Of a stretch of DNA of 64,000 nt, positions 16,653 to 24,309 are shown piece after piece. The position numbers and the translations under genes were made by a program. Every line of letters starts with the position of its first letter. Within the stretch, counting starts at the first letter, position 1. Under the pieces are notes generated by a model. That model was not told where the DNA came from. It saw only the letters and a program-made list of their open reading frames with translations, and made no database searches. The DNA is from SG-bin7 sp964498095 (lineage in GTDB: Bacteria > Bdellovibrionota > Bdellovibrionia > Bdellovibrionales > SG-bin7), in assembly GCA_964498095.1 (NCBI GenBank), contig CAZCFY010000010.1, forward strand, positions 62,001 to 126,000, read 5' to 3'.

Positions 16653-18625
16653 TTTTGCGCCAATGGAAGATGGACTTTTACTGTTGTACCCTTACTCGGA
16701 ATACTTTCAATAAAAATCTTTCCGCCAAAGCGTTCTATGATTGTTTTGCTCATACTCAGGCCGATGCCTGTCCCCTGACCCATTTCTTTAGTTGTAAAGA
16801 AGGGCTCAAATACATGTTCCAGATCGCTTTTTTCGATGCCGTGACCGGTATCTGACACCCAAATTTCGGCCGCATTATTGATGAGTTGAGTCGAAATGCG
16901 CAACTCACCTGGTTGCCCCATCGCCTGACAAGCGTTTAACACGATATTAAAGACGACCTGCTGTAAAAGCTGCATGTTTACCTCTACCAGCAAAGTCTGA
17001 TCACTAAGCTCGACGAAGCTGCGGTGATCCCGCATCGCCGTTTTTAACATTGGTAATGTGCGGTTTACAATTTCGTTAACTGCGACTTTCTCGGTGACCT
17101 GAATACTCGACGGGCGCGAAAATTCGAGGAGATTTTTTACGGTTTTGTGCGAACGCTCCGTGGCTTTTTCAATTTCCGCTAAATCACTTTTAAGTTCAGT
17201 TTTTTGCAATTTCTCCGCTTCGACTTGGAGCAGTTGCGCTAAAGAGCGGATTCCCGACAACGGATTATTTAACTCATGAGCAATATTCCCCGCCAAGGAA
17301 CCAAGGGCAGCCATCTTTTCGTTTTGCACCAGACGGGAAAATAACTTTCGCTCATTGGTAATGTCGGCGTAGTAATTAATAAAGTTTGTTGGCGGAGAAC
17401 CAACAGGAAACGAAAAAACTTCAAACATTCTGTCTTTAATGTGAATCCTACCGCTTTGGGGCTTACCGCTCTTCATCGAACGCTCCACGGGACACCCTAG
17501 GCACTTGGCGTCGCGGTCGGCAAAAATTTTATGGCAAAAGCTTTTCTGCTTTAGTGAAAAGAAGGACTTATTTGACCTAATAACATTATAATCAAGGTCA
17601 ATTATCGATACGGGATCTTGTAAACTGTCGAAGGTAAGTTCCCACTGCTTGGACGCATACCTTGTTTGCTGCTCAAGTAAAATGCGGTCCAATGATAACA
17701 TCATTGGCTGAGTTCTTAAATGCAGAAAATCTATAAAGCGCTGAAGAGCTTGACCCGTCAGTGAATGTTCAAAATATAAAGTGGCCGCCAGATCGTCTCT
17801 CCCCAAGGGTATAGAAATTATGCTGGCAATTGGCCGTTGAAATAAATTTGCCAGGAATTTCTGATCATCACGGTTATTTAAGCGAAGTTCGTAGATGGAG
17901 GGCCAGGGTTGCGCGGCTTCAACTTCAACTAAATCTTTTCCGCGAAAAGTAATAACCCGGTGGGTTCCGCTAGGAGGAGTAAATGCCAAAAACGGCGCGC
18001 CGGCCCCATGAAACTCGCGAATCTCGCTTCCTACCGCCAATAGCCAATCATCAACAATCGAAGCCAAGGACAATGCTTTAATAAAAGCAACAAGCTGTCT
18101 TAGAGAGCGCAATTTTCGCGCCACCTCATCCTTGGAGCTTTCGACGTTTTTTGTACGTTCTTCGACCAAATATTCGAGGTTTTGGGTCAGTTCTTCGAGT
18201 TTTTTATTTTGAATTGTTATCTCGGCCAAAATGCGCTGCCGTGATTTTGATTCGCGAAATTTTTCGATACCGCGAGAAATTAAAATGTCTTCCTGCTCGC
18301 GCGACAAATGGGGATCGTAACAACAAAATATCCCCGCCTCATTCACAAGCCGGCGCAAAAAATCAACGTCGTCGGATTTTGACTTAACCATCCGGGCCAC
18401 GGCGGGAAAATTTAATTTTAGAAAAGATAAGGTTTCGAGAGTTTCCTTTTGGCCAATTTCCGAATCTATTACCACAATCCACGGATCCAAAACTTTCGCG
18501 CTGATTCTAAACTGATCCGTCTTCGCAAAATGAGCGACGGCGCGCTCCTTTGGAGGTACGGGACTTAACCAAAGGATTTGGTTGGGATTAGGGTACTGCT
18601 TCTCCGCTTCCGGCAATTGGTTCAT
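16649..18625 (-). CDS. Hybrid-sensor-like PAS histidine kinase with GAF-like domain
   Basis: This 658-aa soluble protein begins with a degenerate receiver-like segment (residues about 15-125). A coiled coil with the LEELTQNLEYLVEERTKN signature linker follows, then a GAF-like region and a PAS domain (about 350-430) with the cysteine motif FCHKIF and CLGCPVE. A HisKA dimerisation domain has the phosphoacceptor in GNIAHELNNPLSGI, and the HATPase ends with GTGIGLSMSKTI. No membrane segment is seen, so the signal is cytoplasmic, and the Cys cluster hints at a metal or redox input. The receiver overlaps its stop. The first 38 bases overlap the upstream gene and the start has a poorly spaced ribosome site, so the true start may lie downstream. 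Confidence 0.9.
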   Translation of the reverse strand: MNQLPEAEKQYPNPNQILWLSPVPPKERAVAHFAKTDQFRISAKVLDPWIVVIDSEIGQKETLETLSFLKLNFPAVARMVKSKSDDVDFLRRLVNEAGIFCCYDPHLSREQEDILISRGIEKFRESKSRQRILAEITIQNKKLEELTQNLEYLVEERTKNVESSKDEVARKLRSLRQLVAFIKALSLASIVDDWLLAVGSEIREFHGAGAPFLAFTPPSGTHRVITFRGKDLVEVEAAQPWPSIYELRLNNRDDQKFLANLFQRPIASIISIPLGRDDLAATLYFEHSLTGQALQRFIDFLHLRTQPMMLSLDRILLEQQTRYASKQWELTFDSLQDPVSIIDLDYNVIRSNKSFFSLKQKSFCHKIFADRDAKCLGCPVERSMKSGKPQSGRIHIKDRMFEVFSFPVGSPPTNFINYYADITNERKLFSRLVQNEKMAALGSLAGNIAHELNNPLSGIRSLAQLLQVEAEKLQKTELKSDLAEIEKATERSHKTVKNLLEFSRPSSIQVTEKVAVNEIVNRTLPMLKTAMRDHRSFVELSDQTLLVEVNMQLLQQVVFNIVLNACQAMGQPGELRISTQLINNAAEIWVSDTGHGIEKSDLEHVFEPFFTTKEMGQGTGIGLSMSKTIIERFGGKIFIESIPSKGTTVKVHLPLAQK

Positions 18626-19244
18626 CCTTCCCGGCGCCCAGGGCCAATTCTTTCTGACAAGACTCTACCCATGACTTAAGTTCATCTAACAAATTATTTA
18701 AATCATATTCCACTATGTCGGCGGCCAAAACATAATCGCCACCCTCAAACGCCGCCGTCAATTCTTTAACGACTCCAAGAAAGGTCACTTCAAGCTTTTC
18801 TACGTTTTCGATTTGTGACAAAGGTAAGCTGTTCTTAGTCCGCTTTAATTCCACCAAAGAATTAACCAAGTCAGTCAGGGCGTCGGCCATTTCATTAATG
18901 GACCTTTGCGCGATATTCATTTCTCCCGCGCGTAAGGCCTGGGACGTATCTTCGGCGATTTCCCTTAGGTAGGGAATCCAGTTAACGTAATTTACTAATA
19001 TGCCCTCAACGATTTCCCGGATACTTCCCACTTCAACTTCGATTTCCTTTACCGTGGTAATAGAAGTCGTAGCAAAACGCGACTCGTCTTCTTCTTCAAG
19101 CGACATCCCGTTTACCTTTATGGAGCAAACAAACATGGAAGTATTTCTTCCATTCTCTTCAATGGCATCAATGAGATCGCGCAAATTTTCGCAATTTGAA
19201 AAATCACTCAAAATCTGGGAGTGACTCCAACGCAAAGTTTTCAT
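18588..19244 (-). CDS. Helical protein of unknown function
   Basis: The 218-aa protein has no signal peptide, membrane segment or recognised motif. Residues 1-75 are mixed, beginning MKTLRWSHSQILSDF. From about residue 75 it is almost entirely helical and acidic, with a heptad-like NEMADALTDLVNSLVELKRT. The gene overlaps the glycosyltransferase upstream by 41 bases and the histidine kinase downstream by 38, so it is in a tightly packed operon. The helical style resembles the C-terminal tail of the preceding glycosyltransferase, and I wonder whether they interact. No function can be given. Confidence 0.75.
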   Translation of the reverse strand: MKTLRWSHSQILSDFSNCENLRDLIDAIEENGRNTSMFVCSIKVNGMSLEEEDESRFATTSITTVKEIEVEVGSIREIVEGILVNYVNWIPYLREIAEDTSQALRAGEMNIAQRSINEMADALTDLVNSLVELKRTKNSLPLSQIENVEKLEVTFLGVVKELTAAFEGGDYVLAADIVEYDLNNLLDELKSWVESCQKELALGAGKDEPIAGSGEAVP

Positions 19245-20679
19245 TTGACCTCCTCAAATGCGGGCGCGTCGCGCCCAAGTACAACGATAGTACATGTTCT
19301 AAAGCCTTACAAATTTTTAAGGTGCGCTCCGCGATATTTTGTAGTTTTCCGGGCGGAATCCGCGTTCTCTCGACTTCGTACCAAGTCACCAGCGGCCTTA
19401 TCTTAGGCGCGAAATTTTTAATTCCCGTAATTAATTCGTCAGCTTGTCCTATGAGGCTCGAGGGCAACGAAGGATCCTTTTTATCAATAATATTTTGCGT
19501 TTGCTCCATGATAATTTGGTTAACTTCGCGCAGTTGAGTCATTGCTAAAATGGTTGAATAATCCTCGACCAGCGGAAGCTCACTACCCATGTAAAGGGCT
19601 TTGATAAACGCCCACTCAAAGTCATCACTTAAGGGAAAGTTCGCGACAAAACTTTCTATGCCCGCCGCAACATTCGCGGTATTTAAGCTAGAGGATGGCT
19701 GGTTATCGATAATGTTTTCAGTTTCTTTAATAACATCCACAGGATTGATGTCGCCGATCTTTTCGGCGAAAAGCACGCGGCTTCCCCTTGAACGCGGACC
19801 GGTTTCCCAAAAGTTAACGGTCGCTGACGACAAATTTAAGCATGGAGTACTGGTAAACGGCGCAATAGCCATGGGCGCACTATCCGCGCCGATCAGAACC
19901 CTACTTTGCGCTATTATATCTATCAGCTCGGTAAACGTCGTGCGTCCGACAAGATCGATTATGTTTTCGCTCATTCCGGCCATTTTAAGAATTTCTTCGG
20001 TTATTTTTCGCTCGCCGGTGGCGCCAATTAATACGACAGGTCTCTTAATTCCCTTAATTACTTCGGCCCATTGACCTGCGGGATAGGTTTTATTCGCTTG
20101 ACTAGCACCGATGTGAATAGCCACGTAATTTTCGGGCAATGATTCGATTTTTCGCGGCTTGTAGTTTGTGTACCAGTCTCCCGACGCCAAATTTACTGCG
20201 GCCACTTGGGCCATTAAATCGGTAATATGCACGCGGTTATTTTTGCCAATACCCACCTGTCCATAAAAATAACAACTTGAATCCTCGTTGGGATTAAAAA
20301 AACCGTCGGAATGCCGGGTATACCCTCGCGCTTCAACGCCGCGGCCACTCAGCAGCCACGTTAAAAAACTCGAGGCGGGCGAAAAACTAAAATTTAAAAT
20401 CTGCGCGAATTGACAGGCGTTAAGATCACGAACTAAGGATTTGATACTGATTTGTGTTTCCCGCAAATTACCCGACTGCATTAACGGTTTAAAAACTTCT
20501 TCACTATCTAAGTACCAGTGCTTTGATATATTAGGCGCCAATTCAGCAGCTGCTTTAAATCGGGACCGGGTTAACAGATGAATTTCCGACTCGGGATAAG
20601 TCCGGCGAATCGCATTGACCGCTGGAATCGTCTGTAAAATATCACCTAATCTAGCGAGCTGAATTATCAGAATTTTCAT
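19204..20679 (-). CDS. Family 9 glycosyltransferase with long helical tail
   Basis: The 491-aa protein opens with ILIIQLARLGDILQTIPAV, typical of heptosyltransferase-type GT9 enzymes. It continues with the C-terminal Rossmann domain motifs VAIHIGASQANKTYPAGQW and SRVLIGADSAPMAIAPF. GT9 proteins usually end near residue 340. Here about 150 extra residues, mostly helical and unrecognised, follow. Family members add ADP-heptose to LPS core, but the position downstream of fliD/fliS could mean flagellin or flagellar-sheath glycan modification. The ATG uses GGAG within the small gene upstream, which overlaps it by 29 bases. Confidence 0.88.
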   Translation of the reverse strand: MKILIIQLARLGDILQTIPAVNAIRRTYPESEIHLLTRSRFKAAAELAPNISKHWYLDSEEVFKPLMQSGNLRETQISIKSLVRDLNACQFAQILNFSFSPASSFLTWLLSGRGVEARGYTRHSDGFFNPNEDSSCYFYGQVGIGKNNRVHITDLMAQVAAVNLASGDWYTNYKPRKIESLPENYVAIHIGASQANKTYPAGQWAEVIKGIKRPVVLIGATGERKITEEILKMAGMSENIIDLVGRTTFTELIDIIAQSRVLIGADSAPMAIAPFTSTPCLNLSSATVNFWETGPRSRGSRVLFAEKIGDINPVDVIKETENIIDNQPSSSLNTANVAAGIESFVANFPLSDDFEWAFIKALYMGSELPLVEDYSTILAMTQLREVNQIIMEQTQNIIDKKDPSLPSSLIGQADELITGIKNFAPKIRPLVTWYEVERTRIPPGKLQNIAERTLKICKALEHVLSLYLGATRPHLRRSNENFALESLPDFE

Positions 20680-20812
20680 AGGGGATTTGCTCCATTAAAA
20701 GTTCTCTAAGCAAGCTAAGTTCGGCAATATCTTGGGAAAAGATCTTTTGCTTCTTAAGCTCGGCAATTTTTTTGTCGATTTCAATAATCATCTTCTTATA
20801 TTCAGAGATCAC
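20651..20812 (-). CDS. Small coiled-coil protein (53 aa, GTG start)
   Basis: Between the two glycosyltransferases lies an unlisted reading frame starting at GTG 20812, with AAAGGGAGTGGCTA directly before it, and ending at TAG 20651. The product is charged and helical (IDKKIAELKKQKIFSQDIAE) with no signal peptide. It overlaps the stop of the upstream gene by 11 bases and the start of the downstream gene by 29. That spacing, the good ribosome site and the filled gap support a real translationally coupled gene. An internal ATG at 20791 is an alternative start. Function unknown; it could be an adaptor for its neighbours. Confidence 0.68.
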   Translation of the reverse strand: MISEYKKMIIEIDKKIAELKKQKIFSQDIAELSLLRELLMEQIPYENSDNSAR

Positions 20813-21968
20813 TAGCCACTCCCTTTAAAGTTTCCCCATCCAAATCAAAATTGCTCGTGTTCATGGTAGATTCCGCAGACCATAGACCATTTTTTAAAAA
20901 CTTTCCGCGATACAGATTTTCAAAGTGATCAAGACTTTCTTTTCTTAAAATAGCCAAGGCCATTCGCGCGACAACCTGGGGGTCAATTGCGTAATTGCAA
21001 ATTTTGCGTTTAAGCGGGCACGGACCGCGGTGAGCGCAGGGTGCGCAGGCAACATTGGCTTGAAAAATAAAGGCGTTTTCACTATAGGCACCGGTAAAGT
21101 GAAAGTCACTACTGCCAAGACTTAACTCTAATATGGGCGTTTGTGTTGCCGCCGCTAAATGTTTAATCGACGTGTCGCCCGTAATAAGTAGTTTTGAGTG
21201 TGCAATTAGTTTTGTGGCCTCCGCCAAATTACAAACCTTTAGTTCGGCATGAACATCCGAAGCGCGCAGTTCGTTGATAACAGGTGCCAGCTGAGACTCC
21301 TCGTTTGGGGCCGCCAAAAAAAGAAAATTTAAATTGCGGTCATGCCGAGCGATAAGTCGCACCGCCATTTGAAACGCAGCAAGTCCCCAATTCTTCTTCT
21401 CATCACTTGTAAGAGCTTGAACAACTATGTAGTTTTCCGTAGCTTGTTTCTGGCTAGATTCAGCAAATGAAATTCGCGGCGGACAACTTTTCTGAATGCC
21501 ACTACTTCTGGCCATAAAGTCAATATAATGGACGGGCTCTCCTCGGTTTCGTTTATTAAGTTTTTCTAACCACGGAGAGCCAAAGGTAATTTTTCCGGCC
21601 GAGCTAAGAGTCATTCCGAGCTTCTTTGGTGATTCAATCAGACCCATTACGCGCGCGGAAAATAAATTTTGTGAAAAATTAAGTGTCAAATCGTACTGTG
21701 CCGAATTTAGTTCCGCGATGAGGCCCTTTAAGTAATCAAATGAGTCCAAAAGTGGAATATCAAATTCCCCTAATCCCTTTTGCGCGCGCTCCCTGTCGAA
21801 ATAAATAAATTTATCGACACAATTTAATAAACGATTAACTCCGGAACACTGACTGTTGGTGAGAAGATGGAGTTCACAACCGGGGTATTTTTCCTTCAGA
21901 GCGTGCAATACTCCGGAGGTCATAACCACATCACCTAGGCGTAATAAATTTATTGCCAGTATCCTCAT
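20802..21968 (-). CDS. Family 9 glycosyltransferase (heptosyltransferase-like)
   Basis: From the ATG at 21968 the product is 388 aa and begins RILAINLLRLGDVVMTSGVL, the GT9 N-terminal signature. The sugar-nucleotide half contains SKLLITGDTSIKHLAAATQT and the Cys-rich loop ACAPCAHRGPCPLKRKIC, often seen in this family. The frame opens 27 bases earlier at 21995, but 21968 gives a typical N-terminus, has AGGAGAA upstream and overlaps the preceding stop as ATGA. It is the second GT9 of the block behind fliD/fliS, with the same possible roles: LPS core, flagellar sheath or flagellin modification. Confidence 0.9.
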   Translation of the reverse strand: MRILAINLLRLGDVVMTSGVLHALKEKYPGCELHLLTNSQCSGVNRLLNCVDKFIYFDRERAQKGLGEFDIPLLDSFDYLKGLIAELNSAQYDLTLNFSQNLFSARVMGLIESPKKLGMTLSSAGKITFGSPWLEKLNKRNRGEPVHYIDFMARSSGIQKSCPPRISFAESSQKQATENYIVVQALTSDEKKNWGLAAFQMAVRLIARHDRNLNFLFLAAPNEESQLAPVINELRASDVHAELKVCNLAEATKLIAHSKLLITGDTSIKHLAAATQTPILELSLGSSDFHFTGAYSENAFIFQANVACAPCAHRGPCPLKRKICNYAIDPQVVARMALAILRKESLDHFENLYRGKFLKNGLWSAESTMNTSNFDLDGETLKGVASDL

Positions 21969-22534
21969 GAGACTAATTCTCCTAAGGCTTTCCAAATGGC
22001 GGCATCGCTACCGGGATCAGTGATAATATCTTTATAATTGACTGCATCTCTTATATTTTCGCGAAGCCGCATGCTCTTTAGATCTTGGCGCTTCTGTAAT
22101 AAGTATTTAGCGCCAGATTCACTCCGTCCTAAATAAAACTCGAAGGATTGTTGATAACTCTGGGGATTCATCGACCAAGATGGAAAGTATTTTAATACCG
22201 AGTAATTTGCTGCGGAAAATGCGATATTGCTAGCGGCCAAATTGTACAATTTTATTTTCTTAATACCATTGAGACGATTCTGCGTCCAAATTAGAACTTC
22301 GGCAGAGGATTCCAGGCCAATTATATTTTTTACGCTCTCCTGCTGCGCCAGCAATTCCAAATGGTAACCGCAACCGACCCCCAGTACCAAAACTGTTTCA
22401 CGGTCTAAAAAGCGGGCCTGATTGCCGGTTAGCCAGCGCGTGGCCTCTTTAATTGGGTCTTCCCGCGACGCCAATAACTTGCCTTCGCATCGCAGTATTC
22501 GGTGTCCCGATTTTGACCGCAATTCATCCAACAT
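21965..22534 (-). CDS. Maf-like N-terminal domain protein (flagellin-modification related)
   Basis: The 189-aa protein resembles the N-terminal part of motility-accessory-factor (Maf) proteins. DPIKEATRWL (about residues 27-36) precedes a Rossmann-like VLVLGVGCGYHLELL (about 48-62) and IIGLESSAEVL. Full Maf proteins are several hundred residues and act as flagellin nonulosonate glycosyltransferases. Only this module is present, so it is either a stand-alone domain or a split gene. A generic SAM-methyltransferase fold is the main alternative because of GVGCGYHLE. It is two bases from the TPR gene and overlaps the GT9 start. Confidence 0.7.
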   Translation of the reverse strand: MLDELRSKSGHRILRCEGKLLASREDPIKEATRWLTGNQARFLDRETVLVLGVGCGYHLELLAQQESVKNIIGLESSAEVLIWTQNRLNGIKKIKLYNLAASNIAFSAANYSVLKYFPSWSMNPQSYQQSFEFYLGRSESGAKYLLQKRQDLKSMRLRENIRDAVNYKDIITDPGSDAAIWKALGELVS

Positions 22535-22536
22535 AC

Positions 22537-23379
22537 TTACTTCCCGTTTAATACTTCCTGATCGATAACTTGAACCAACCGAAGCGCGTCCTTATCATTA
22601 AAATCCCTCTTCAAAACCACTTCCGCTTCTTTTTTTGCCTCGACAAAATTTCCCGAGCAGAACAGGACTTTTGCTAAAGACAATCTCATATCCTTGCTAT
22701 CGGAAACCTCTTTAATGAAAGTACGAATGCGTAACGCCGCTTTATCCAGCTGATGGTCGCGAATACCCCAGTCCATAGCTATGGTTAAAGCCGTTTGATT
22801 TGCCTGGTTCTCATCTAAGGCGCGCTCTAAATTTCCCCAGGCCAGCTCAATATCACCAAATTCACGGTGCACCAACGCTAATCCAACCCAGGCACCGTCG
22901 TTCTTGGAGTTTATTTCCAGAGCCGCACGAAAGCGGTCCCGGGCGCCTTCCATGTTTTTTCTTTGGATTTCCAAAACACCAAAATTCACCATGAGCGAAT
23001 CGGAGCCGGGTTTAACCGTACGTGCTTTATTAAATAATTCCTCGGCCTCATCAAAATCGCCATCTTGTAGAAAAATATTTCCCAAATTCTTATACGCATC
23101 GAACAATATCTCACTATCAAAAACGTTCATCTGCAAGATTTGCCAATAAATCTCGTAGGCTGCATCAAAATTATTTTTATCGTAATAGTCTTTTGCTTGA
23201 ATAGCTAAGGTGTAAACATGCTCTTGGGGTTGGGCATCTTCGGTCTCAAAGCTTGAAACCGCTTGGGTAGGTTCGAAGAACACCGGTCCGGCGACTTCGC
23301 CGTTGGTTTTCACTTCTGTTGCAGAACCAATATTGATTGCGCTTTCGCGTAAATTTTCTACCGACTCTAGTCCAGTCAT
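22537..23379 (-). CDS. TPR-repeat protein
   Basis: From the ATG at 23379, 12 codons after the frame opens and just after AAAAGGGGTGTGTG, the product is 280 aa. Residues 1-60 are disordered and acidic. From about 65 there are five or more tetratricopeptide repeats, for example AYEIYWQILQMNVFDSEIL, NLGNIFLQDGDFDEAEELF and ALVHREFGDIELAWGNLERA. There is no signal peptide, so it is a cytoplasmic scaffold. TPR proteins commonly accompany flagellin glycosyltransferases, as this one does. Its partner is unknown. Confidence 0.85.
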   Translation of the reverse strand: MTGLESVENLRESAINIGSATEVKTNGEVAGPVFFEPTQAVSSFETEDAQPQEHVYTLAIQAKDYYDKNNFDAAYEIYWQILQMNVFDSEILFDAYKNLGNIFLQDGDFDEAEELFNKARTVKPGSDSLMVNFGVLEIQRKNMEGARDRFRAALEINSKNDGAWVGLALVHREFGDIELAWGNLERALDENQANQTALTIAMDWGIRDHQLDKAALRIRTFIKEVSDSKDMRLSLAKVLFCSGNFVEAKKEAEVVLKRDFNDKDALRLVQVIDQEVLNGK

Positions 23380-23486
23380 CACACACCCCTTTTCTTCCGC
23401 CCTATGGAGGTGCAACGGCTATACCAAGCGAGGAGACTACTTTATTTTTTCCCCTCGGCTAAATAACGTCAAACTTTTGACGGCGA

Positions 23487-23912
23487 TTAAACTTTCTCGT
23501 TTACTTTCTGACGAGATCTTCCACTCGGCGCATTGTACGCTTTATGCAACATTTTGCCGTTTTGCACCGATTTAAGTTCGTTTATTATTCCGGTTTTTTT
23601 ACGCTCAATCTCAGTAATTATTTGTAAATCCTGGTCGACAATCTTTTTTGCCCACTCGTCTTTTCTATCAAGACAATCCTGAATTTGCCTGCGGACCTCG
23701 CGCGAGATATCCGAGTCCATTGACTTTAAATAGTCATCAAGCTGCTCGTCAAGACGGCCAACTAGACGCAAAATATTTTCGCGGCATTGATAAAATGATT
23801 CCAAATTATCGAAATCATCGTTGGTAAAATTGAGGAGCTCCGCTTCGTTTATGGTATAGAACTTCTCCAAAAAAGAATTCTTCCGTTGCAGTAAATCTAA
23901 TAGAATATCCAT
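23487..23912 (-). CDS. FliT/FlgN-like flagellar export chaperone (probable)
   Basis: The 141-aa product is a small, highly helical, acidic protein with no signal peptide. It resembles flagellar chaperones such as FliT or FlgN in size and pattern (YQCRENILRLVGRLDEQLDD), not in an unmistakable motif. The place directly behind fliS, with its start one base after the fliS stop, matches the usual fliD-fliS-fliT order. FliT binds FliD and keeps the cap protein export-competent. The Lys/Arg-rich C-terminus (about residues 125-141) is unstructured. The call rests mainly on position. Confidence 0.65.
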   Translation of the reverse strand: MDILLDLLQRKNSFLEKFYTINEAELLNFTNDDFDNLESFYQCRENILRLVGRLDEQLDDYLKSMDSDISREVRRQIQDCLDRKDEWAKKIVDQDLQIITEIERKKTGIINELKSVQNGKMLHKAYNAPSGRSRQKVNEKV

Positions 23913-23913
23913 A

Positions 23914-24306
23914 TTAACCTTCCCTTGGTTCGTCTTTTTTTAATTTTTCTATTGCTCCGGTCCAGGCGGAATATAATGTTTCAAGTAGCTTTAGAACATT
24001 TTGTGCATGTTCTGCCTTTCCGGTTATGTTGCACTTTGTAAGTTGATCCATCATAAAAATATAGAGCTGCTCTAAATTCTTGGCGATTTCTCCCCCGACA
24101 TTATGGTCAAGCGTATTAGCCAGCTCCATGACGATGTCATAAGTCTTGCCGATATTGATTCCTCGCTCAGAAATATTTTTCTTTTCGCAAGCAATAATCG
24201 CAAGCTTGCAGAACTTAATCGCGGCTTCATATAACATCAGAAGCAATTTTTCCCGGCTCGCACTCTGAACCGCCGTCTGCTTGTACTTTTGATAGGGATT
24301 ATTCAT
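23914..24306 (-). CDS. fliS: Flagellin export chaperone FliS
   Basis: The 130-aa protein begins NPYQKYKQTAVQSASREKLL, the diagnostic FliS start, and continues with LMLYEAAIKFCKLA and a helical bundle (residues 40-120). FliS binds the flagellin C-terminus in the cytoplasm and prevents early polymerisation before export. The gene lies three bases after fliD and in front of the FliT-like gene, the standard order. In Firmicutes FliS also competes in the FliW/CsrA switch. Both FliW and CsrA are encoded further along this window, so the same control could work here. Confidence 0.96.
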   Translation of the reverse strand: MNNPYQKYKQTAVQSASREKLLLMLYEAAIKFCKLAIIACEKKNISERGINIGKTYDIVMELANTLDHNVGGEIAKNLEQLYIFMMDQLTKCNITGKAEHAQNVLKLLETLYSAWTGAIEKLKKDEPREG

Positions 24307-24309
24307 TCA

